DNA from: an uncultured Planctomycetaceae bacterium
Lineage (GTDB): Bacteria > Planctomycetota > Planctomycetia > Pirellulales > Pirellulaceae
Direction: 5' to 3'
NCBI GenBank assembly: GCA_937967755.1
Contig: CALBTA010000632.1
Location: 1-5,869 of the forward strand
DNA: 5,869 bases
The translations under genes and the position numbers were made by a program. Below, piece by piece: positions 1 through 5,869 of this stretch (the stretch's first letter is position 1; every line of letters begins with the position of its first letter). Below the pieces are notes generated by a model. That model worked only from the letters and a program-made list of their open reading frames with translations, was not told the DNA's origin and searched no databases.

Positions 1-1218
1 TGCTACGGCAACGACGTGATCAAGACTCCGGGGTTGGATGAGCTGGCGAAAAACGGCACGCGGTTCACGCATGGATTTTGCACCACCGCCAGTTGCAGCG
101 CCAGCCGCAGCGTAATTCTGACCGGGCTGTACAACCATGCCAACGGGCAGTATGGGCATCAGCATAGCTACCACCACTTCATCACGTTCGCAAACGTGAA
201 GAGCCTGCCGGTGCTGCTGGCCGACAACGGTTACCGCACGGCCAGCGCCGGCAAGTACCACGTCGCTCCGAAGGAGGTCTACCACTTCGACCAGTTCATC
301 AAAGGCGGGTCGCCCGTTCAGATGGCCGAGAACTGCCAGGAACTGATCGCGGCCAAGAGCGACCAACCGTTCTTCCTTTACTTCTGCACCAACGAACCGC
401 ATCGCAATTTCAAACGCGAAGGCAGCGACCCGGTCAAACCGAGCGAAGTGATCGTGCCCGATTACCTTCCCGATACGGCCGCCTGCCGCGGCGAGTTGGC
501 ACAGTATTACATGAGCGTGCAGCGGGCCGATTCGGGGCTGAAGCGGCTATTGGAAATTTTGAAAGCGACCGGGCGGTGGGAAGATACGCTGGTGATTTAC
601 ATTTCCGATAACGGCATCGCCTTCCCGGGGGCGAAGACGAACCTTTACGACCCCGGCATGCAATTGCCTTGCGTGGTGCGCAACCCTTATGCGAAGAAGC
701 AGAACGTAGTGACCGACGCGATGGTCAACTGGGCCGATATCACGCCGACCGTTCTGGATTTCGCCGGGGTGAAGCCGAAGGTGAAGTTTCACGGCCGTTC
801 CTTTTTGGGCGTGCTGGAAAGCGAAAAGACCGAGGGCTGGGACGAAGTGTATGCCTCGCATACGTTTCATGAGATCACCATGTACTATCCGATGAAGGTT
901 GTCCGCACGCGAAAGTACAAACTGATTTGGAACATCGCCCACGGGCTGGATTACCCGTTCGCATCCGACCTGTACGCGTCGGCGACGTGGCAGGACATCA
1001 TCAAGAGCGACGCCACGCATTATGCAAAGCGGCGGGTGGAAGATTACATCCACCGGGCGAAGTTTGAACTGTACGACCTGGAAGCAGACCCGCATGAGGT
1101 TAAGAACCTGGCTGACGACGAGGAGCACGCCGACGTGCTCGCGGAACTGAAAGGCAAGCTGAAAGCGTTTCAGCAGCGGACGAAAGACCCTTGGATTGTG
1201 AAATGGAAGTATGAGTAA
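1..1218 (+). CDS. Sulfatase, N-sulfoglucosamine sulfohydrolase (heparan N-sulfatase)-like; 5' end missing
   Basis: Formylglycine-dependent sulfatase expected to hydrolyse sulfate from a sulfated sugar, probably in the periplasm. The frame is open to the left edge, so the GTG at 16 is not a credible start; 405 residues are visible, and the N-terminal part with the first Asp metal ligands is off-window. Numbering from base 1, the modification motif is C32-S-A-S-R36, followed by LTG. Other active-site landmarks are G84-K-Y-H87, E132-P-H134 and S202-D-N-G205, the last being the calcium-binding SDNG. Several stretches recall human SGSH: GLYNHANGQYG, HHFITF, the KTNLYDPG block, SHTFHEITMYYPM and YDLEADPHEVKNLA. 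The family call is therefore stronger than a generic sulfatase; the actual substrate is inference. It is unusual in having Ala where most sulfatases have Pro in CxPxR. Its TAA shares one base with the ATG of the next gene, so the two are probably one operon. Confidence 0.9.
   Translation, partial: CYGNDVIKTPGLDELAKNGTRFTHGFCTTASCSASRSVILTGLYNHANGQYGHQHSYHHFITFANVKSLPVLLADNGYRTASAGKYHVAPKEVYHFDQFIKGGSPVQMAENCQELIAAKSDQPFFLYFCTNEPHRNFKREGSDPVKPSEVIVPDYLPDTAACRGELAQYYMSVQRADSGLKRLLEILKATGRWEDTLVIYISDNGIAFPGAKTNLYDPGMQLPCVVRNPYAKKQNVVTDAMVNWADITPTVLDFAGVKPKVKFHGRSFLGVLESEKTEGWDEVYASHTFHEITMYYPMKVVRTRKYKLIWNIAHGLDYPFASDLYASATWQDIIKSDATHYAKRRVEDYIHRAKFELYDLEADPHEVKNLADDEEHADVLAELKGKLKAFQQRTKDPWIVKWKYE
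1205..1209 (+). promoter_or_regulatory. Shine-Dalgarno-like GGAAG for the TerB-like gene
   Basis: GGAAG lies inside the last codons of the sulfatase, eight bases before the ATG at 1218. It supports that start. Together with the TAATG stop-start overlap it suggests translational coupling. Confidence 0.4.
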
Positions 1219-2045
1219 TGGATAGCAACGCAGCACTCTCACCGACCATTGTGAAATTCGCCGAGCGATGCCCGGCCGAGGACCGCCGCGGCGTGCTGGC
1301 GTACTGCTGTTACCTGACGCTGAAGGACCGGCAGTTGCGCAGCGCGGAAGTCGATTTCGTCCGCGCCTTGGCCGATGCCCTGGGAGCCGACCCGGAATTG
1401 CCCGCGCACCTGACCGGCAAAGCTCGGCGGGGAAGTTTGCGCGTGAAGATGCCAGCGTCCGAGGCCGCCCGCAGTTTGCTGTTCCAAGTTGCCATCGAGG
1501 GTGCGTCGATCGATGGCCAGCTTGACGACCGCGAGGACAACGCGATCCGAACGCTGGCCGGGCAATTGGGAATCGCCAGCGAAACCGTTGATGCGCAACT
1601 GGCACATCTGACGCTGGTGGAACCTGCGGCCGCTTTGCAGGAAACTTCGCCATCAGAATCCGAGCAGCCGCAAGGTTTCTTCGCCGGGTTGGTCAAATGG
1701 TTCACGGACAATTTGGTCATCGACGATTACGAGGCCAAGCTTTACGAACCGGGTGCGTTGGCCGGCGCGCGGAAGTTCGGCGAAGTGGAATTTACGCGCA
1801 GGAAAAGTGGGCGGGTGGAATTCGAAGTCGAACTCAAGCACCTGTCGACTCCATTGCCGGAAGTGCTGACCGTGCATATCGCTGGCCGGCAAGTGTGTGA
1901 GGTGCGACCAACCGCTGCCCGATTTGAACAGCGATTCGATTTTGACGAAGCCAACAACCCGCTGCCAGAAATTGTTGAAGGGACCGAAGTGCAACTTCAC
2001 AACGCCGGCGAAGTGATGTTCCGCGGCGAGTTTCAGTTGGATTAA
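1218..2045 (+). CDS. TerB-like helical domain fused to a C-terminal beta domain; function unknown
   Basis: A 275-residue protein with no signal peptide or membrane segment, so probably cytoplasmic. The N-terminal half (about 20-130) is helical. It contains two repeats of the kind seen in TerB/DjlA-like domains: CCYLTLKDRQLRSAEVDFV (29-47), and later EGASIDGQLDDRED, an acidic DG-x-x-D-x-x-E type turn. A low-complexity linker (about 138-152) and the stretch FFAGLVKWFTDNLV follow. The C-terminal part (about 175-275) is beta-rich. Its features GEVEFTRRKSGRVEFEVELK, a proline-plus-VLTVHIAG strand pair, EIVEGTEVQLHN and a final FRGEF recall a small beta-sandwich repeat I remember from planctomycete and acidobacterial proteins. 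TerB-like domains were named for tellurite resistance, but no ter genes are present here and no function can be assigned. Coupling to the sulfatase (1-base overlap) is clear; a functional link is not. Confidence 0.8.
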   Translation: MDSNAALSPTIVKFAERCPAEDRRGVLAYCCYLTLKDRQLRSAEVDFVRALADALGADPELPAHLTGKARRGSLRVKMPASEAARSLLFQVAIEGASIDGQLDDREDNAIRTLAGQLGIASETVDAQLAHLTLVEPAAALQETSPSESEQPQGFFAGLVKWFTDNLVIDDYEAKLYEPGALAGARKFGEVEFTRRKSGRVEFEVELKHLSTPLPEVLTVHIAGRQVCEVRPTAARFEQRFDFDEANNPLPEIVEGTEVQLHNAGEVMFRGEFQLD

Positions 2046-2048
2046 CGA

Positions 2049-2114
2049 GTAGGACGGGTTTGTAACCCGTCCAACGGAGGCGAAGTGCAACGACGGGTTA
2101 CAAACCCGTCTTAC
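2049..2114. repeat. Inverted pair of REP-like palindromes (BIME-like) between convergent genes
   Basis: Two 23-base arms, 2049-2071 and 2092-2114, are inverted copies with one mismatch (2052/2111), separated by a 20-base spacer. Each arm is itself a palindrome. The left forms GGACGGGTT/AACCCGTCC around TGT (2052-2072). The right forms GACGGGTT/AACCCGTC around ACA (2092-2110). The element fills most of the gap between the plus-strand gene ending at 2045 and the minus-strand gene ending at 2098. It overlaps the latter and supplies its final residues and TAA. Neither hairpin is followed by a T-run, so a classical intrinsic terminator is not shown, although the element could still attenuate or protect convergent transcripts. 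Confidence 0.85.
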
Positions 2115-5100
2115 GGGCGATGTTCTCCGGCGGAAGCTCATCGGCATATTCGTCAATGTCAAGCAGTTGATTCGCGCGCACATTAGTGAACGTTTGCCGT
2201 TTGCCGCTGGGCCAATCAATGGTCAACTCGTCAACGCGCTGGGCTGCGGCCAATCCGAAGTGGGCGACGCGAGAGTATTGTGAGCCAAACCCGTCGCCCG
2301 CGGTGACGACGCGCATCTGTTTCTGCTCGCCGGTTGTCGTGCGGATGATCGCACCGATGCCGTCGCGATTACTTTCGCGCCCGCGCAGACGAACGCGCAG
2401 CCACTTCCCCGCGGCCCCGTCGTTCACAAAGTAATTCGCCGGGCGGTTGTAGTTGCTGACGATCAGGTCAACGTCGCCGTCGCTGTCGAAATCGCTGGCG
2501 GCAAGTCCGCGCCCATCGCCCAGGCTGTCGGCCCCGAGGGCGGTTGCCGCCTCGACAAAGTTCCCATCGCCAAGATTGACCAGGAGCCGGTTTCGCTCAT
2601 GCCCGTTCCAGGAATAATCGCGGATGAACTCGTTGCTGAACAGGTAGCCGCTTTCGTAGGGGCGATCCGGCGCGACCGCGCCGGCGTTGAACTCCCGTCA
2701 CAAATCGTGCGGGTTCTCGCCGGTGATCCAACCGTTCGATGCGTAAATATCCAGGTCGCCGTCGTTGTCTAAATCGAAAAATCCACTGCTCCAATACCAG
2801 CCAGCGGGGCGGGTGTGGGTTTGCTCGGCGACGTCGATGAAGGTTCCATCGGGTTGCTGCTGCAGGAGCGAATTCCCCGCCAACGCATGGTTGCCGATTT
2901 CCAGCCAGTCGTCGCCCAGGCGGTCACGAAGATCGTTGAACAGCGGGTTGGTCGTCAGGAACCGGCCTTCGCGAAAAAACTTCATCACCACCCGCCGGGC
3001 GGTGATCGGCTGCACGAACCAGCGCTGATTCGACCGGATCGCGGCCACGTAAAGATCAAGCCGGCCGTCGTTGTCGTAATCGCCCCAACTCGCGCTCATG
3101 CTGCCGCCGATCGCCAGCGTACCGGTTTCCTGGGCGACATCACGAAAGGCGCCATCACCTTGGTTCTGCAGCAACACGTTGCGGCCAAAATCGTTGGCGA
3201 CGTAAATATCCTGATCGCCGTCGGCATCGTAGTCAGCAACCGCCAGCGATAGGGTCAGCCCCACGTCGCCCGCGCCGGCTTCCTCGGTCACGTCAGTAAA
3301 CTGAAAGCCGCCATCATTGCGGTACAGAATATTCGGCTGACCGTTGCGGGTGTACAGGAACGAATCGGGAATGTCTTCGCGGGCGTCGAGCGGGCGGCCG
3401 AGGTAAAGATCCAGGTCGCCGTCGTTGTCGTAATCAAGGAATGCGTAGCAAGCGACGATGTCGTCGTTCATCAAACCGGTTTGCTCAGTGACGTCGGTGA
3501 ACGTTCCATCCCCTTCGTTGCGGAAGACATAGTTGCGGCCGTAGAAGGCGAACGCCAACAGGTCCTGGTCGCCATCGTTGTCGATGTCGGCAAAGCCCGC
3601 GGTGTTGACGTGCCACAGTTCGCCCAGCCCGCTGGCTTGCGTGGCGTCCTCGAACGTGCCGTCGCCCTGGTTGCGCATCAGTGCAGACGTTTGCCCACTG
3701 CAGAAGAAGACATCGTCATGCCCGTCGCCGTCGTAGTCGGCGGTCGAGCAACTGGCGTAGGCGAATCGCATCATTTGGAAGCGCAGTTCGCCGGGGTGCT
3801 GGCAATCGTGCCTGTCGCATGTTTCGCCCGGCTCGAAACGTAGATCTGGCAACACGGTAAAGTCGGCACCCGAGGTGCTCGCCCGGTCGGTGAACGCGCT
3901 GAATGTACGGCGAGTGGTTCGCCCCTGGATCAACTCCGCGGCCGTCACCCGCCAGTGATCGTCCTCGGCCTTGGTAAATCGGCAGCGGATCAGGCCGGCG
4001 TCGGTCGAGATGTCGCCGGTCACTTCAAACCGCAACTGAACGACCGCTTCGCGAGGGCTGACGACTTCATCCATCAGGTGAATCTTAAACGCGGCTTGCT
4101 TTACGGTCGGTCGCTGGCTCCGCCAAGATTGCATCGCAGCAGCGAAGTCTTGCTCCTTGCCGCTCGGCTGCCAACGAACGAGTTGAAAGTCGTGGTCGTG
4201 GTCGACTTTGGTTTCTTCCCAGGCGAACCGGCAAGGAAGTGAAAACTGCCGCATCGCCGCATCGTCACCAGCCAGAAAGGCTTCGGTGAAGGCGTAGCAG
4301 TCGTCCATGATTTCAAAGCCGACCTGCTTGAACTGTTCGGCGGAGTGCTCCACCCGCATCATGTGCGACCAATGGCCCAACGCGGCGAGCAGCAGAAGTA
4401 CCAAAGCGGCTCCCGCGATGGTGTGAACGCCTGCTACAACTCGGCCGAATCGGTTGCGAGAGCAATCAAACGTGGGCCCAGCGAATAGCCCGAATAGGAG
4501 TACGATGGTCGTCGTGTAAACGAACGCCACCACAATCCACGTGATGAAGTTGATGTAGTTCCACGACGGGTCGGCCGACGCGAAGTAAATCCCTTGTTCA
4601 TGTGCGCGGGTCTGCATGAACATAGCCGCGAAACAGGTTTCGGCGATGAGACTGATGCAGAGGATCGACGACAACGCGAGCGCCAATCGATTCGTCCCAG
4701 GCTCGGTACGACGGTCTTCCAAGGCCGTCGATCCGCTGGCGTCTTTTTTCGACGGCCTAGGAAGACCGTCGTACCCGGCAGTGCGCAGCCAAACAATCAG
4801 CCCCAGGCAGAACAGGTCATGCGATATTCCGTACCACGGGTTCCAATGTACTACGAGGTATAGCATCAGCAGTTCGACCACGCCACGGACTACCATGGCG
4901 ATCCAGAACCAGCGGTAGATGCGGCGGATCGAACGGTCGATGCGCTGGTCGCACATTAGAATTGGCGGCAGGATGAACCAGGCCCCAATGGCGTAGGCCA
5001 ACCACAACGACTTGGCCACCGAAATGCCGCCGCCGATCTGGGCGCCGGAGTTCTGCCGGTGATAGAACACCACCGCGGCCGCTGCCAACAGTGAAAGCGA

Positions 5101-5136
5101 GGCAATCAGAATCAGCCTTAGCTTACTTTTGTTCAT
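2098..5136 (-). CDS. Polytopic membrane FG-GAP/ASPIC-UnbV protein with in-frame UGA; candidate selenoprotein
   Basis: One 1012-residue frame interrupted only by UGA at codon 813 (2698-2700). Residues 1-255 contain about seven hydrophobic helices (7-25, 42-61, 78-97, 103-118, 151-174, 196-218, 233-255). Basic loops after helices 2, 4 and 6 fit an N-in topology with the C-terminal region outside the cytoplasm. Residues ~262-410 form a soluble domain I do not recognise. C440-DRHD-C445 is a possible metal or disulfide site. Calcium-type FG-GAP loops start at D467, D517, D568, D635, D686 and D788, then D882 beyond the UGA. An ASPIC/UnbV domain spans ~908-1000, with GDGFGSQYS and the VDELTIDWPSGKRQTF block. 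FG-GAP/ASPIC proteins are usually surface or adhesion-like, but the role here is unknown. No convincing ATG restarts translation after the UGA, so I annotate one gene with residue 813 as selenocysteine. A nonsense mutation or read error is the alternative. The start overlaps the desaturase stop (ATGA). Confidence 0.8.
2667..2684 (-). promoter_or_regulatory. Candidate bacterial SECIS hairpin downstream of the in-frame UGA
   Basis: In the minus-strand mRNA, 13 nt after the UGA, the arm CCGGCGC pairs perfectly with GCGCCGG around a GGUC tetraloop (loop at 2677-2674). The loop begins 20 nt downstream of the UGA. Known bacterial SECIS elements lie within the coding sequence just 3' of the UGA and present a G, usually GG(U), at the apical loop for SelB; the E. 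coli fdhF loop contains GGUC. An outer C-G/G-C pair after a two-base bulge may extend the stem. GC-rich DNA forms such stems by chance fairly easily, so this is suggestive rather than proven. Confidence 0.6.
2698..2700 (-). other. In-frame UGA, candidate selenocysteine codon (residue 813)
   Basis: The codon follows SNGWITGENPHDL and precedes REFNAGAVAPD, at the end of the sixth FG-GAP unit. The frame is the same on both sides, so this is not a frameshift. UGA still works as a stop in this genome: the adjacent desaturase ends at a UGA (5133-5135) with a backup UAA five codons later. A single base change would give Cys (UGC/UGU), Trp, Arg or Gly. Confidence 0.6.
4705..4775. repeat. Inverted REP-like pair inserted in frame within the FG-GAP gene
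   Basis: Two 27-base arms (4705-4731 and 4749-4775) are inverted copies matching at 26 of 27 positions, with a 17-base spacer. Each arm is itself an imperfect palindrome: GACGGTCTT/AAGGCCGTC around CC in the left copy. On the minus strand the element is read through in frame as residues 121-144, GYDGLPRPSKKDASG and onward to DRRT. These form a charged loop between predicted helices 4 and 5. The element adds no stop and no frameshift. Confidence 0.8.
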
Positions 5137-5869
5137 GAACGAACTTCATGTGAGTGTGTGAGATCGGTCAGAGCAACACTGTGGCGACGCGGCAGGACAT
5201 ACAACTCCACCAACGACCACAGCAGCGAGCGGCAATTCAACTCGGGCGAAATGTTCTGGACGATTGAGTCGTGATAGTCGGGCAGCTTGCTCCAATGCAA
5301 ACCGGGCCGCTGATGATGGGCGGTGTGGAAGCCGTTGTTCAAGAACCACCAGTTCGCGAAGCGGCCGACGAAATTTCGCGAGTGGTTGAATCGCGAACCC
5401 GCGATGCAACCGACGTGCTGCACGTGGTTGATCGCCAAAATCGCCCACTGCCCGAAAAGGAACGGTAACCCGAGATACAACAATGTCGCTTGCGGCTTGG
5501 CCACCAACAGAACGATGAGCAGCGGATACAAAGTCAGCCGTTCCAACATCAATTGCCGGTACAATCGCGGCGAGTCTTGCTTCCATTGGCGCATGACGGC
5601 CCGCTTCTCCCCAGCGAAGTGAGCGACGGCGATGAAAGGAAACAACAGTAGGTTGAGCCACCGCCAACGGAAGCCGACAATCGACGCCCGCACGTGATCA
5701 TGCTGGTCGTTGTTGTGCTGGTGGTGATTGTGATTATGCATCGCCACCACGACCGTACCCGGCACGCCGGCGGCCAGCGAAACCAGCACACCAAAGCATG
5801 AGTTCATCCACCCGGGAACAAACGTTCGGGGGTGTTGATGGTTGTGATTAACGATGCAAGCAATGAACG
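5133..5869 (-). CDS. Fatty-acid-desaturase-family membrane di-iron enzyme; 5' end missing
   Basis: A membrane-bound non-heme di-iron oxygenase of the fatty acid desaturase superfamily; it probably desaturates or hydroxylates an acyl chain or related lipid. Visible residues are counted from the right edge (F1 at 5867-5865). All three histidine boxes are present: H8-N-H-Q-H12; H44-N-H-N-H-H-Q-H51, of the usual HNxNHH type; and H181-T-A-H-H185, within NNGFHTAHHQRPGLHW. Hydrophobic stretches lie around FGVLVSLAAGVPGTVVVAM, LNLLLFPFIAVAHF, LYPLLIVLLV and LLYLGLPFLFGQWAILAI. The frame stays open to the window edge and box 1 precedes the Met at 5807, so that Met is not the start and the N-terminus is off-window; 244 residues are seen. 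The UGA stop overlaps the ATG of the FG-GAP gene (ATGA), indicating one operon with coupled translation. The exact substrate and position of attack cannot be told from sequence. Confidence 0.88.
   Translation of the reverse strand, partial: FIACIVNHNHQHPRTFVPGWMNSCFGVLVSLAAGVPGTVVVAMHNHNHHQHNNDQHDHVRASIVGFRWRWLNLLLFPFIAVAHFAGEKRAVMRQWKQDSPRLYRQLMLERLTLYPLLIVLLVAKPQATLLYLGLPFLFGQWAILAINHVQHVGCIAGSRFNHSRNFVGRFANWWFLNNGFHTAHHQRPGLHWSKLPDYHDSIVQNISPELNCRSLLWSLVELYVLPRRHSVALTDLTHSHEVRS

Noticed and set aside
547..1653. A 368-codon open frame on the minus strand
   Set aside because: It lies opposite the sulfatase and the TerB-like gene, which have clear family motifs. Its Arg/Pro/His-rich product is typical of antisense shadows in GC-rich DNA.
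1985..2091. 11-base direct repeat CGAAGTGCAAC at 1985-1995 and 2081-2091
   Set aside because: One copy is within the TerB-like coding sequence and one in the repeat spacer. It does not flank the palindrome pair, so it is not a target-site duplication and may be chance.
2052..2110. Rho-independent terminators between the convergent genes
   Set aside because: The stems are strong but have three-base loops and no T-tract on either strand, so the repeats are annotated instead of terminators.
1653..2219. A minus-strand open frame encoding RRVCNPS and GRVTNPSYS peptides
   Set aside because: These peptides are simply the translated palindromic repeats. The rest of the frame is antisense to the TerB-like gene and overlaps the FG-GAP gene in another frame.
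2098..2427. A separate small ASPIC/UnbV gene starting at the GTG at 2427
   Set aside because: This GTG is an internal Val (residue 904) within a run of domain sequence that extends upstream to the UGA and beyond. It has no upstream ribosome binding site that stands out.
2698..2700. Genome-wide reassignment of UGA as a sense codon
   Set aside because: The desaturase frame ends at a UGA followed five codons later by UAA, and the other complete frames show no further internal UGA.
2749..3429. 21-base direct repeats (2749-2769 and 3409-3429) and similar ones in the FG-GAP gene
   Set aside because: They encode the equivalent calcium-loop residues (DNDGDLDIY/DLDLY type) of repeated protein units. 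This is protein repetition, not a mobile DNA repeat.
3481..3843. Plus-strand open frame rich in Val and Ala, antisense to FG-GAP units
   Set aside because: Its periodic composition mirrors the complementary strand of the Asp-rich calcium loops (GTC/GCC/GTT codons). It is not an independent gene.
5805..5807. ATG at 5807 as the desaturase start
   Set aside because: The frame continues upstream to the edge and contains the first histidine box (HNHQH), which would be lost.

Overview
The window looks like a piece of a Planctomycetes (Pirellula/Rhodopirellula-type) chromosome. This is inferred from the gene content: a heparan N-sulfatase-like sulfatase, a large FG-GAP/ASPIC-UnbV protein and a His-box desaturase. 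It is also inferred from palindromic repeats built on GACGGGTTTGTAACCCGTC, a pattern I associate with that phylum. Coding density is high and the sequence is GC-rich. No tRNA, rRNA, CRISPR array, transposase or integrase is visible.

Layout. Bases 1-1218 (+) hold the C-terminal ~405 residues of a sulfatase cut by the left edge. A TerB-like plus beta-domain protein follows (1218-2045, +), sharing one base with the sulfatase stop. Bases 2049-2114 carry an inverted pair of palindromic repeats lying between convergent genes. Bases 2098-5136 (-) hold a 1012-codon polytopic membrane FG-GAP/ASPIC-UnbV gene. Bases 5133-5869 (-) hold a fatty-acid-desaturase-family gene cut by the right edge, which overlaps the FG-GAP gene by four bases (ATGA). 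There is no stretch over 300 bases without a gene.

The most interesting signal is in the FG-GAP gene. Its frame is open from 5136 to the TAA at 2098 except for one UGA at 2698-2700. Recognisable domain sequence (another FG-GAP loop and the whole ASPIC/UnbV domain) continues in the same frame for 199 codons. Twenty nucleotides after the UGA there is a perfect 7-bp stem capped by a GGUC loop, which is the geometry of a bacterial selenocysteine insertion element. I read the gene as a candidate, possibly undescribed, selenoprotein with Sec at residue 813. A nonsense mutation or sequence error is the main alternative.

A second theme is repeats invading coding sequence. One inverted repeat pair supplies the last residues and stop codon of the FG-GAP gene. 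A second pair (4705-4775) sits in frame inside the same gene and encodes a cytoplasmic loop between two predicted membrane helices. Both pairs share a scaffold and may belong to one REP/BIME-like family.

The two minus-strand genes are probably cotranscribed and translationally coupled, suggesting a membrane-linked function that pairs a lipid desaturase with a surface-exposed beta-propeller-like protein. The two plus-strand genes form a separate operon, probably for degradation of sulfated polysaccharide plus a protein of unknown role.
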